Positions 1 through 8,325 of a stretch of DNA of 35,360 bases are shown one piece after another. Below the pieces are notes generated by a model. The model ran no database searches, was not told the DNA's origin, and saw nothing but the letters and a program-made list of their open reading frames with translations. Origin of the DNA: a bacterium BMS3Abin06 (GTDB taxonomy: Bacteria > Nitrospirota > Thermodesulfovibrionia > UBA6902); NCBI GenBank assembly GCA_002897895.1, contig BDSY01000077.1, positions 1 to 35,360 on the forward strand, written 5' to 3'. The position numbers were made by a program, and so were the translations under genes. Position 1 is the first letter of the stretch. Each line of letters opens with the position of its first letter.

Positions 1-144
1 TGTCAATTAATTCCGGGCTCATATCTGAAAAATATCTTCTGTTCGACTTGTTGTTGAGGTTTATTTTTTATATTTACAGTAAATTTCCCGGTCTGCCTGT
101 TTTTTATGCACTCAGCGAGAATTGCTGCTTGAGACACTCTAAAA

Positions 145-174
145 TTGACTTTTTCATCCGCCATTTATTATAAA
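145..174 (+). promoter_or_regulatory. Candidate sigma70-type promoter of htpG
   Basis: TTGACT at 145-150 and TATAAA at 169-174 are separated by 18 bases, about 60 bases before the htpG start. No CIRCE-type inverted repeat is visible, so there is no direct sign of HrcA control. The rest of 1-144 shows no gene. Confidence 0.45.
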
Positions 175-231
175 AATAGGTTGTATGGATCGACATTTTA
201 AAATTTACTTCAAATTAAGGAGCTTATTGAT

Positions 232-2142
232 ATGACTAAAGAGAATTTAGAGTTTAAAACAGAGGTTAAACAACTGCTTGATTTAATGATTCATTCCCTT
301 TATTCCCACAAGGAGATATTTCTCAGAGAACTCATCTCCAATGCCTCGGATGCCATAGATAAGGCCCGGTACGAATCACTGACGAACAGCAGTATTATGG
401 AAAATGAAAAAGAGTGGAAGATTAAACTGACGGCAGACAAAGAAGCCGGGACATTGACTGTGAGTGATAACGGCATTGGAATGACCAAAGATGAAATAAC
501 CAAAGCGCTCGGAACTATCGCTCATTCAGGAACAAAGGATTTTCTTGCCGCCTTACAAAAAAAGGAAGCAAAAGACAACCCTGAGCTCATCGGCCAGTTT
601 GGAGTAGGTTTTTATTCCTCTTTCATGGTTGCCGACAGGGTGACGGTTATATCGAGAAAAGCGGGTCAGGACAGAAAAGACGGTGTTAAATGGGAGTCAT
701 CCGGTGACGGGTTTTTTACAGTAGAAGATGTGGAAAAGGAGAAGAAGGGTACGGATGTCATTTTACATCTTAAAGAGGATGAAAAGAAGTATCTCGAAGA
801 ATGGGAAATCCGCAGCATCGTCAGCAAATACTCCGACTACATTGAACACCCCGTTGTCATGGACGTTGAGAGGGAGAAAGATAGTGAGCTGAAAAAAGGG
901 GAAAAGGTCAAATTAAAAGAGGAAGAGATATTAAATTCTCAAAAGGCTATCTGGTTAAAAGACAAATCCGGTATTTCCGAAAATGAATATAATGAATTTT
1001 ACAGGCACGTCTCCCATGATTTCACAGACCCGGCCAGGGTAATCCACTTTAAAGCAGAAGGGACTTCAGAGTTCTCAGCGCTTATTTATATTCCATCAAG
1101 AGCACCACATGATATTTACTACAAGGATTACAGGATCGGTCCAAGGCTTTATGTGAAAAGGGTTCAGATCATGGATCACTGTGAAGAGTTGATTCCTGTT
1201 TATCTGCGGTTTATAAAAGGAGTTGTTGATTCCTCCGACCTCCCGTTGAACATCTCACGCGAAATGCTGCAGTCAGACAGGCAGATTGATATTATCAACA
1301 AAAATATCACAAAAAAAGTCCTCGACACACTGGAAGATATGAAAAAGAATGAATACGACAAGTATCTTTCATTTTATAAAGAATTCGGCAGGATATTAAA
1401 AGAGGGCATTCATTTTGATTTTTCCAGAAAAGAGAAACTTGCCGACCTCCTCCTCTTTGAGTCAACGAAAAAATCTCCGGGCGAATACACAACACTTCAG
1501 GATTATGTCGACAGGATGCCGGAAGGCCAGGAAGCCATTTACTACATAATAGCCGGGTCCCGTGAGGAGGCTGCCGGGTCCCCTTACATTGAGAAATTCA
1601 GGGAAAAGGGGTATGAAGTGCTCATTATGCTTGATGAAGTAGATGACGTCATAATGAACAGCCTGAATGAATACAAGGGGAAGAAAATAAAATCCGTTGT
1701 TAAAGGTGATATCAAGCTTGATGAATCGGAAAAGGCCGAAAAGAAAAAAGCTGAAAAGAAATTTAAAGAGCTGATTGAACTCATCAGATTCCAGTTAAAA
1801 GACGAGGTGAAAGATGTCCGGCTTTCCGGCAGGCTTAAGGATACGGCATGCTGTCTTGTAGCGGAAGAGGGGGCTATGGATCCTCATATGGAAAAACTCC
1901 TGCAATCAATGGGACAGAGCATTCCTGAAAACAAAAGAATCCTTGAGATCAACCCCGGTCATCCCCTCTTTGAGGCCATGCAGGCTGTTTTTGAAAAAGA
2001 GCCGAAAAGCCTGATGCTGGAAGAATACATAAAGCTCCTTTATGACCAGGCGCTCCTGCTTGAAGGTTCAAAACCAAAAGACCCCGCAGCCTTTGCAGGT
2101 GCTGTGACAAAATTAATGGTCAAGGAAGCGCAAAAGGCTTAA
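232..2142 (+). CDS. htpG: Chaperone protein HtpG (Hsp90 family)
   Basis: Cytosolic ATP-dependent chaperone of 636 residues, the usual bacterial Hsp90 length. The N-terminal GHKL ATPase domain shows the family signatures in order: ELISNASDAIDKARYE near residue 34, DNGIGM near 80, GTIAHSGT near 93 and IGQFGVGFYSSFMVAD near 120. The middle domain carries NISREMLQ near residue 343, with its conserved catalytic-loop arginine, and the C-terminal dimerisation domain is complete. A charged linker rich in Lys and Glu lies around residues 215-230. The start is fixed by AAGGAG ten bases before the ATG. It looks monocistronic: a sigma70-like promoter lies upstream and 348 non-coding bases lie downstream. 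Identity is clear from the motifs; heat-shock control is known for the family but not visible here. Confidence 0.97.
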   Translation: MTKENLEFKTEVKQLLDLMIHSLYSHKEIFLRELISNASDAIDKARYESLTNSSIMENEKEWKIKLTADKEAGTLTVSDNGIGMTKDEITKALGTIAHSGTKDFLAALQKKEAKDNPELIGQFGVGFYSSFMVADRVTVISRKAGQDRKDGVKWESSGDGFFTVEDVEKEKKGTDVILHLKEDEKKYLEEWEIRSIVSKYSDYIEHPVVMDVEREKDSELKKGEKVKLKEEEILNSQKAIWLKDKSGISENEYNEFYRHVSHDFTDPARVIHFKAEGTSEFSALIYIPSRAPHDIYYKDYRIGPRLYVKRVQIMDHCEELIPVYLRFIKGVVDSSDLPLNISREMLQSDRQIDIINKNITKKVLDTLEDMKKNEYDKYLSFYKEFGRILKEGIHFDFSRKEKLADLLLFESTKKSPGEYTTLQDYVDRMPEGQEAIYYIIAGSREEAAGSPYIEKFREKGYEVLIMLDEVDDVIMNSLNEYKGKKIKSVVKGDIKLDESEKAEKKKAEKKFKELIELIRFQLKDEVKDVRLSGRLKDTACCLVAEEGAMDPHMEKLLQSMGQSIPENKRILEINPGHPLFEAMQAVFEKEPKSLMLEEYIKLLYDQALLLEGSKPKDPAAFAGAVTKLMVKEAQKA

Positions 2143-2490
2143 GATTCCCGGCTCGCTTCACTTTTATTTTCAGACACTATTTAGTCCTGTGTCAGCCTGA
2201 GCAATCATGGCGGAATACATCTTATCCACAGGATTAAAGCGCTCATCAAGTTAAAGTTTTTCCTGCCCGTTACCGATTATTAATAGTAGATATATCTTGA
2301 ATAAGCCATAATATGGCGCTAAACTGTTTAAAAATCAAAGAGTTTGGGAATTAAAAGATTTTAGTAATTTTACGATGTATTACAAATTACAACTTAAAAT
2401 GTATCTTCAGGGGCATACAGACTTAAAGTTGATTGCCAGGGTCTTTAATCCCCATATGTTGATAAACGGCTCGTTTACAAAAGGAATGCC
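2143..2490 (+). other. Intergenic region htpG-motA carrying the motAB promoter
   Basis: This 348-base stretch holds no gene that I can support. Its one recognisable signal is the sigma28-like promoter at 2252-2279. The remainder is AT-rich, and I see no strong terminator behind htpG. Confidence 0.6.
2252..2279 (+). promoter_or_regulatory. Sigma28 (FliA)-like promoter of motAB
   Basis: TAAAGTTT (2252-2259) matches the FliA -35 consensus exactly. ACCGATTA (2272-2279) matches 6 of 8 positions of GCCGATAA. The spacer is 12 bases, one more than the enteric 11. The site points at motA, with a predicted leader of about 200 bases. The gene function, flagellar stator, supports the call. Confidence 0.65.
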
Positions 2491-3333
2491 ATGTTTGTAA
2501 TAATCGGAGCAATTATAGTTCTCGCATGTGTTATAGGGGGCTATTCGATTCACGGCAATATCTATCTTCTTTTTCAGCCGATTGAGCTTCTTATTATCGG
2601 CGGAGCTGCAGTCGGCGCCTTTATTATACAATCTCCCACAAAGGTATTAGGTCAGGTAGTAAAAAATTCATTCAGGGTTTTATATGCAAAAGGCACGAGC
2701 AAAGCTGAATTTCTTGAGATTCTCGGTCTCCTGAACGATATATTCACAAAGATGAGAAAGGAAGGTCTCATAGCCATAGAGGGTGATATTGAAAATCCCG
2801 AACAAAGCGCCATATTCGCTAAGTATCCGGGTATTCTAAAAAACCATCATGCCCTCAATTTCATATGTGACAACCTGAAGGTAATCATCTCTACTAATGT
2901 AACGCCCCATGAGCTTGATGATATTATGGAATTCGAGATCGAGACTCATCACAAAGAGTCAATGATGCCGTCTCACAGTATAGCAAAGGTTGCCGACGGC
3001 CTGCCGGCCCTTGGTATTGTTGCCGCGGTTCTGGGCGTTGTCATTACAATGGGAAAAATAGCTGAGCCGCCGGAAGTGCTTGGAGAAAGTATAGGCGCAG
3101 CGCTTATCGGAACATTTCTCGGAGTTTTATTGAGTTACGGGTTTGTCGGTCCGATAGCGACGAACCTCGAATATATTGCTGAAGAGGATATGATCATTTT
3201 TCAGGTTATCAAAATTGCGCTCGTATCCTTTGTCGGGGGAGCCGCGCCGCAGATAGCCGTTGAGTTTGCAAGGCGGGTAATTCCTTCAGGTGACAAGCCC
3301 GGCTTTACAGAGCTTGAAGAATCCATAAGATAA
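2491..3333 (+). CDS. motA: Flagellar motor stator protein MotA
   Basis: Inner-membrane ion-channel subunit of the flagellar stator, 280 residues, typical for the enteric-type MotA. Four membrane segments can be read at about residues 1-20, 31-48, 170-190 and 202-224, with a large cytoplasmic loop between the second and third for contact with FliG. The loop before the third segment ends in GLPALGIVAAVLGVV, which carries the conserved proline (P172); the second conserved proline is at P221. AAAGGA precedes the ATG. Its stop codon overlaps the motB start by one base (TAATG), so the pair is translationally coupled. A sigma28-like promoter lies upstream. The family is certain; the coupling ion is not evident from sequence alone, though the motif set is closer to proton-type MotA. 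Confidence 0.95.
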   Translation: MFVIIGAIIVLACVIGGYSIHGNIYLLFQPIELLIIGGAAVGAFIIQSPTKVLGQVVKNSFRVLYAKGTSKAEFLEILGLLNDIFTKMRKEGLIAIEGDIENPEQSAIFAKYPGILKNHHALNFICDNLKVIISTNVTPHELDDIMEFEIETHHKESMMPSHSIAKVADGLPALGIVAAVLGVVITMGKIAEPPEVLGESIGAALIGTFLGVLLSYGFVGPIATNLEYIAEEDMIIFQVIKIALVSFVGGAAPQIAVEFARRVIPSGDKPGFTELEESIR

Positions 3334-4445
3334 TGGGTAATCAAAAAGCAATAATAATAAAAAAGGTCAAAAAACATGGTGGGGGGGGCCACCACGGAGG
3401 TTCCTGGAAGGTTGCATACGCCGACTTTGTCACAGCCATGATGGCCTTTTTTCTGCTTTTATGGCTCTTAAACATGACTTCCGACGAAAAAAGAGTCAGG
3501 CTTTCCCAGTATTTCAAACACTTCAGTATTTATACCGAAGGCGGCACCTCCTTTTTGGGGAAGACGAGTGAGATGTTCAGTGATTCCGGGGAAAGCAAAG
3601 ACAAAGTCTTCAGCAGCAGGTACGGGGATGATGTATCCAATGTTGAAGGTGGAGATAAAACCGTACTTAAAGTTGAAATAGATGAAGCCAGTAAAAAACT
3701 GGGGGAAGCTCTGAAGGAAGACTTCAAGGCGAAATTAGGTGATGTGCAGGACCAGGTTTTAGTCGATCTGGTTGATGGCGGGGTCAGGGTGCAGATGGTC
3801 GATAAAGACGGCAGTTCAATGTTTGAACTGGGAGGCAATAAGCTGACCCCTAAAGCCAAAAAGGTTTTCCGTGTAATAGGGGCAAATATAAAGCATCTTA
3901 CTAATAAAGTTGCTATTGAGGGGCACACCGACGCACTGCCTTATGCGGGAAATGAATACAGCAACTGGGAACTCTCCACTGAGAGGGCATCTTCCGCAAG
4001 AAAAGAGCTTGAGGCTAACGGACTTGACCCTGGCCGGATTGACCGTGTCTCCGGTTTCGCAGCCACGGACCCCCTCATAAAGGATGACCCGGCAGACCCG
4101 AGAAACAGGCGAATAAGTATTATCCTCAAAATCACAAAGGAAGATATCAGGAAATCCTTTAAGAAGACGAATGTGAAAAGTGCATTGCCGGAGATAGATA
4201 GAGAAAAAGCTGCCCTGAAGAAAGCCGCGAAAAAGATGGATGAAGAGGGAAGCACCATTAAAATGACCGTGGAAGATTATCCGGCAAGTGACAAAGACAG
4301 AGTTGTCGCCGGGAAGAGAGATGATAAACCGGATGTGAAAAAGCCGGCAGTGATCAAGGAACTTTCAAGTCCTGTAATAACTAATGGTCAATGGAATCCT
4401 GTACTGGATAATAAGGATGGATGGGGTCCTGTTTCAGATAAATGA
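3333..4445 (+). CDS. motB: Flagellar motor stator protein MotB
   Basis: Peptidoglycan-anchoring stator subunit, 370 residues. The N-terminal cytoplasmic stretch contains a Gly/His-rich run (residues 15-23). It is followed by the single membrane helix with SWKVAYADFVTAMMAFFLLL, where D31 is the ion-binding aspartate. The periplasmic OmpA-like domain runs from about residue 150 to 280 with EGHTDALPY, NWELSTERA and NRRISIIL. The C-terminal tail of about 90 residues beyond the OmpA domain is Lys/Asp-rich and longer than in E. coli MotB. The start overlaps the motA stop by one base. It forms an operon with motA and is transcribed towards the kinase gene on the other strand. Confidence 0.94.
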   Translation: MGNQKAIIIKKVKKHGGGGHHGGSWKVAYADFVTAMMAFFLLLWLLNMTSDEKRVRLSQYFKHFSIYTEGGTSFLGKTSEMFSDSGESKDKVFSSRYGDDVSNVEGGDKTVLKVEIDEASKKLGEALKEDFKAKLGDVQDQVLVDLVDGGVRVQMVDKDGSSMFELGGNKLTPKAKKVFRVIGANIKHLTNKVAIEGHTDALPYAGNEYSNWELSTERASSARKELEANGLDPGRIDRVSGFAATDPLIKDDPADPRNRRISIILKITKEDIRKSFKKTNVKSALPEIDREKAALKKAAKKMDEEGSTIKMTVEDYPASDKDRVVAGKRDDKPDVKKPAVIKELSSPVITNGQWNPVLDNKDGWGPVSDK

Positions 4446-4503
4446 AAAGTACTGTTCAGTCACAAACCTTCCTGCATTAAATCAGTGCCAAAGGACGGGC
4501 GGC

Positions 4504-5982
4504 TCACTTTGACGGTGACAGTCTGATAATAAATGAGGTGCCTTCACCAGGTACACTCTTTGCCTCTATAGTGCCACCCTGTTCTGCAATAATTCCGTGG
4601 GCGATTGAAAGTCCGAGGCCCGTTCCCTTGTTCACGGGCTTTGTTGTGAAGAAAGGGTCAAAAATTTTGGGAAGTATTTCCTGTGGAATTCCCTTGCCGT
4701 TGTCGGATACTGTTATGACAGTCTGTTTTGAATTATCATCATAAGCTGTTTCAAATTCGATCCTTCCACGCCTGTCCGCTTCAGCGATAGCATGCTCGGC
4801 ATTTATCAGCAGGTTAAGTATCACCTGCTGCATCTGCTGGCGGTCAACGGCAACAGAGGGTACTTCAGCATAATTTCTTATTATTTCAATGTTGGTTGAT
4901 TTCAGCCAGTATTCATGGAGTTCAATGGTTTTGTCAATGATATCATTGATGTCTTCGACGCCTATTTGAGACGGCGTCTGCCTTGAAAATGTAAGCATGT
5001 TTTCTACAATCCTTTTACACCTTATTGCAGAATCATAAATATTCTGCAAATACTTCCTGGTAGTCTCATCCCCGTTTTTCATAAGAAGCATCTCTGTATA
5101 TCCAATAATACCGGTAAGGGGGTTATTGATCTCGTGGGCGACCCCGGATGTCAATGTGCCGAGAGAAGAGAGTTTATCCAGATGATATACCTGGTCCTTT
5201 AATCTTCGGGTTTCCGTAATATCCTTCAATATATAAACAACAGCTTCATGTTCATCAAAATATATCGGGAAACAACTGATAAGATACACAACATTATTTA
5301 ATTCTCTCTCTAAGGAACGCGGGCAATAACCATCCTTTCCTTTGGGCATTACACACCATTCATGGGGTGCTTCCAGGCCGAAAAGCTCGTAGTACGGTTT
5401 CATAATAATGTCGGCCGGCTCTTTGCCGAAAAGGTTTGCAAATGCCTTATTCGTTCTCAATATTCTGCAATCCTGATTTATTACAAACAGGTAATCCGTT
5501 ATAGCGTCAATTATGTGCTGCCACCATTTCTGGCTCCTGTATATCTGTTTGAACAGCAGTGACTGCCTTTGCAATTCATCATCTTTTTCTTTCTTCAGGA
5601 TGGATGACTGTATCCTTTCAAGCACGTCAGGCAGTGAATCAATATAATCAGCGTCTTTCAGGATGTAATCGAATGCCCCCCTTTTTATAGCTTCCGCAGC
5701 ATCCAGTTCTTTCCCTTTTTCGACAAGCACAATAACCGGAATATATAAATTTATTTTCTGTATTTCTCTGAAAAAATTCTGATTGCTTATGGATAGATCG
5801 TAATCGATGAATACAGTATCGATTTTTTCCCCGCTCAATATCTCAATACCCTGCTGCGCATCCTGAGTCATGATAACCCCGGCTGAAGGGCAATGATGTT
5901 GAAAGGCCTGTTCAAATAATCGGCTGTCTTTAATATTTTTATTTATTAGAAGCGCTTTTGGTATATTGAATTTATTTTTCAT
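4504..5982 (-). CDS. PAS-domain sensor histidine kinase with N-terminal degenerate receiver
   Basis: Cytoplasmic kinase of 492 residues with no membrane segment. In order: a receiver-like domain (about 1-125), a PAS domain (about 155-262), a HisKA dimerisation domain with GVAHEINNPLTGIIGY (phospho-accepting His near 281) and a HATPase_c domain (N box NLLINAEHAI, G1 DNGKGIP, G2 GTGLGLSI). The receiver keeps an aspartate at the phosphorylation position (D60 in FIDYDLS) and the Lys of YILKD. It has NKN where the acidic pair should be and Val for the switch Thr/Ser, so it is probably not a working receiver. The start overlaps the motD stop by four bases (ATGA), so it is the last gene of the sigma28-driven operon. 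The likely partner is the receiver protein at the head of the operon (8326-8955). Confidence 0.9.
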   Translation of the reverse strand: MKNKFNIPKALLINKNIKDSRLFEQAFQHHCPSAGVIMTQDAQQGIEILSGEKIDTVFIDYDLSISNQNFFREIQKINLYIPVIVLVEKGKELDAAEAIKRGAFDYILKDADYIDSLPDVLERIQSSILKKEKDDELQRQSLLFKQIYRSQKWWQHIIDAITDYLFVINQDCRILRTNKAFANLFGKEPADIIMKPYYELFGLEAPHEWCVMPKGKDGYCPRSLERELNNVVYLISCFPIYFDEHEAVVYILKDITETRRLKDQVYHLDKLSSLGTLTSGVAHEINNPLTGIIGYTEMLLMKNGDETTRKYLQNIYDSAIRCKRIVENMLTFSRQTPSQIGVEDINDIIDKTIELHEYWLKSTNIEIIRNYAEVPSVAVDRQQMQQVILNLLINAEHAIAEADRRGRIEFETAYDDNSKQTVITVSDNGKGIPQEILPKIFDPFFTTKPVNKGTGLGLSIAHGIIAEQGGTIEAKSVPGEGTSFIIRLSPSK

Positions 5983-6689
5983 CCGGGTTCTTTTCTGCTT
6001 TCCTCATCCGTCAGGATTACTATTTCAACCCTCCTGTTTTTCGTCCGTCCTTCCGGGGTATCATTCGATGCAACAGGTCTGTATTCAGAATAACCTATGG
6101 TAGATATTCTGCCGGGTTGAATATTATGTGAGCTTATGAAATATTTTGCAACATTTATTGCACGTGAAGCCGACAGCTCCCAGTTTGAAGGGAAATCCCT
6201 GTTACTTATCGGGACATTATCCGTATGGCCTTCTATTCTTATCATATTGGGATACTCATTCAGTACAGAAGCTATTTTATCCAGGATATCCCGGGATTTT
6301 TCCTTGAGTTCCGCGGAACCGCTTTCAAAAAAGTACTTGTCCGCTACAGAGACAACCACGCCCCTGTTGTCACTTTTGACCTCAACATCCCCTCTTGACT
6401 CCGACAATAGTGTTCCGAGCGCATCTTTCATGCTGGATTCAAGTTCTACATTGGTAGGAATGAAGACCTGCACGCCTTCGATAACGGAAAAGGCGTTTCC
6501 ACGGGAGCCTGATACATTGAAAGCCGTCCTCATTGACTCTACAAATTTGCCGAGCTTGTGTGTGTCAACATTGCTTATAGCAAACATTGCCGTAAAAAAA
6601 CAGAAAAGCAGTGTCACAAAATCGGCATATGAAACCATCCAGCGTTCAACATTTTCGTGGCCGTTGTTTTTTCTGTTTCTCTTCCTCAT
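5979..6689 (-). CDS. motD: MotB-family stator protein, MotD-like
   Basis: Second stator B subunit, 236 residues. It has a basic N terminus, then ERWMVSYADFVTLLFCFFTAMF with ion-binding D23. A periplasmic OmpA-like domain follows (about 110-230) with IEGHTDNVPI, NWELSASRA and NRRVEIVI. The ERWxVSYADFxTLLFxFF pattern is closer to Pseudomonas MotD than to enteric MotB, and it lies behind a MotC-like gene, hence the symbol. No clear Shine-Dalgarno sequence is seen before the ATG. A 237-base gap with a palindromic repeat separates it from motC, which is unusual because stator pairs are normally tightly coupled. It overlaps the kinase start by four bases. Confidence 0.88.
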   Translation of the reverse strand: MRKRNRKNNGHENVERWMVSYADFVTLLFCFFTAMFAISNVDTHKLGKFVESMRTAFNVSGSRGNAFSVIEGVQVFIPTNVELESSMKDALGTLLSESRGDVEVKSDNRGVVVSVADKYFFESGSAELKEKSRDILDKIASVLNEYPNMIRIEGHTDNVPISNRDFPSNWELSASRAINVAKYFISSHNIQPGRISTIGYSEYRPVASNDTPEGRTKNRRVEIVILTDEESRKEPG

Positions 6690-6724
6690 AAAAATATAGC
6701 GTATTACTGATAGTAAGGAATAAT

Positions 6725-6859
6725 GTAACTACTCAGGCACAAAGTGGCAAAGGCACACAGGCACAAAGGGTGACAGAAATAGAAGAAAAGTTTTTCATCC
6801 TTTTTTTCACTTTGTGCCTTTGCCACTTTGTGCCTTTGTGCCTACCCTGAATAGTTACG
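6725..6859. repeat. Palindromic repeat of the TAACTRCTCAGG/GGCACAAAG family
   Basis: Both ends carry the same motif in inverted orientation: TAACTACTCAGG at 6726-6737, and TAACTATTCAGG read on the - strand from 6857 downwards. Both arms continue into tandem GGCACAAAG/GGCAAAG units that can pair with each other, giving a long imperfect hairpin. It lies inside the operon, between motC and motD. Related single arms occur at 11478-11524, 18902-18913 and 35088-35116. Confidence 0.75.
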
Positions 6860-6926
6860 GAATAATCAATACACAGGGCAAATTATAAATATAAACCGTG
6901 CGGTTTCTGCCGCAGGGTAGTTCACT

Positions 6927-7682
6927 TTATTTCTCTCTGAAAAGAAATGAACTGAGCTGCTCTCTCAGGTAAAAGGGATTTTGCCCTGACTGAATGCCGA
7001 GTACTCCATCAATAATCATTTCCCTGATAAATATTTCGTGCTCAACATTGTTTGCAAGTTTTTTTGCTATCGGCAGAAATATCAGGTTCGCCGAAGCAAC
7101 CCCGTATATTGTGGCGACAAAGGCTATGGCAATGCCCGAACCGAGCATTGTCGGATCACTGAGGTTTTCCATTACATGTATAAGCCCCAGTACAGCGCCG
7201 ATTATACCGATTGTCGGAGCAAATCCTCCTGCTGCCTCAAAAACTTTTACAGCCCTGTACCGCTCTTCTTCGAAAGTCCTGATCTCCTGTTCAAGGGCGC
7301 CCTGAAGAAGCTTCGGGTCGAGTCCGTCAACCACTAACCTCACGGCCCTTCTGAAAAAAAGATAATTAATCTTTCCCGCTTCATTGTCAAGCGCCAGGAG
7401 CCCGTCCCGTCTTGCTTTACCGGCCAGGGTTACTATGTCCGCGATAATAAAATTCATTTCAGGCAGCAGTCCGCTCACGTAGAAAACATCTTTTACTGTC
7501 CGGGCTGCAAGTTTAAGATCTTTAATTGAAAAACTGAGAAATGTAGCTCCAAGAGTTCCACCGAATACGATCAATGCAGCTGATCCCTGGACAACGGAGC
7601 CGATTTTCCCGCCTTCGAGCAGGTTGCCGCCGAAGACTGCGGTTAAACCAAGTAAGATACCGATAATGCTTATTCTATTCAT
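6927..7682 (-). CDS. motC: MotA-family stator protein, MotC-like
   Basis: Second stator A subunit, 251 residues. Its N terminus, GNLLEGGKIGSVVQGSAALI followed by VFGGTLGA, strongly resembles MotC of Pseudomonas rather than the MotA at 2491-3333. Membrane segments lie near residues 3-20, 33-50, 153-172 and 183-206. FAPTIGIIGAVLGLI holds the conserved channel proline (P156); the second is P204. GGAGCAA precedes the start, which overlaps the end of the PilZ gene by 8 bases. In Pseudomonas the MotCD stator is the one acted on by the c-di-GMP effector FlgZ, a PilZ protein, so the adjacency here is meaningful. That functional link is an inference. Confidence 0.92.
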   Translation of the reverse strand: MNRISIIGILLGLTAVFGGNLLEGGKIGSVVQGSAALIVFGGTLGATFLSFSIKDLKLAARTVKDVFYVSGLLPEMNFIIADIVTLAGKARRDGLLALDNEAGKINYLFFRRAVRLVVDGLDPKLLQGALEQEIRTFEEERYRAVKVFEAAGGFAPTIGIIGAVLGLIHVMENLSDPTMLGSGIAIAFVATIYGVASANLIFLPIAKKLANNVEHEIFIREMIIDGVLGIQSGQNPFYLREQLSSFLFREK

Positions 7683-8280
7683 TTGCTCCGTGTTCTCTTG
7701 TTTTTCTTATCCTCTCCCTCTGGTTAGAGAGCGTGTACTGGATTATTTCATCTCTCACTGAATCTCCCATATTAAGATATTCAAGTGCAACCTCAAATTT
7801 ATTATCATCCAGCTCTTTTACTCTTATTACTTCTCCGTATGCAAACACGGCCACAGGAGGGTAGGTCGGCAGTAAAAGTTTTATTTCCATAATATCCTTT
7901 ACATTAGCGGGATGGTCGATAATAAACCTGATGCCCGATGCGCTGATATTGACTAATTTTTTTTCAGCCGGCAAAAGGCCCTCTTTTTCAAGCATAAGAT
8001 GATTGATGATAAAATCAAGTCTGGTTTTCATCTCTGTGATCATGCTATATAACTTTTTATACTCCGGGCTCTCCGGGGAGTTCTCTTCCGGATCATTATC
8101 AGGTGAACTTGATACATCCGCCAGAGAAAATGCCTTGGAACTGCTGACGTGCTTCAGAAACTCCTCGCTCTTTTCGTTGTCAAGGCAGACAGAATCAACA
8201 ACAACGGATATCACATCATCAACCCTGAAATAACTTCTCCTTTCTTCTTTTCCCTGTGTATGGTTTTTTTCAGCTGACAT
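7675..8280 (-). CDS. PilZ-domain protein, probable c-di-GMP effector for the stator
   Basis: Soluble protein of 201 residues. RSYFR (residues 15-19) fits the RxxxR motif and NISASG (111-116) fits the D/NxSxxG motif that bind c-di-GMP in PilZ domains. The two are about 90 residues apart instead of roughly 20-40. The insert has an acidic, Ser/Pro-rich part (about 50-73) and a helical part (about 74-100), recalling the atypical helix-containing PilZ proteins of Xanthomonas. AGGAGG precedes the ATG. The gene overlaps motC by 8 bases and follows the receiver gene by 45 bases. The likely role is a YcgR/FlgZ-like brake or stator-exchange factor. The family is well supported; the target is inferred from context. 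Confidence 0.82.
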   Translation of the reverse strand: MSAEKNHTQGKEERRSYFRVDDVISVVVDSVCLDNEKSEEFLKHVSSSKAFSLADVSSSPDNDPEENSPESPEYKKLYSMITEMKTRLDFIINHLMLEKEGLLPAEKKLVNISASGIRFIIDHPANVKDIMEIKLLLPTYPPVAVFAYGEVIRVKELDDNKFEVALEYLNMGDSVRDEIIQYTLSNQRERIRKTREHGANE

Positions 8281-8325
8281 TTATTGCCTCCTGATTAATT
8301 ATTCTTATACTGCTTTCCCGCAGAA

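Noticed and set aside
3104-3148. Sigma28-like site on the - strand inside motA (TAAAACTC ... TCCGATAA)
   Set aside because: The spacer is 10 bases, the -35 is poor and it lies antisense within a coding region; likely chance.
3530-4258. Two long - strand open frames (132 and 105 residues) inside motB
   Set aside because: They are antisense to a well supported gene, their residue pattern (Ser/Leu/Phe-rich) is that of a reverse-frame shadow, and no ribosome site or homology-like motif is seen.
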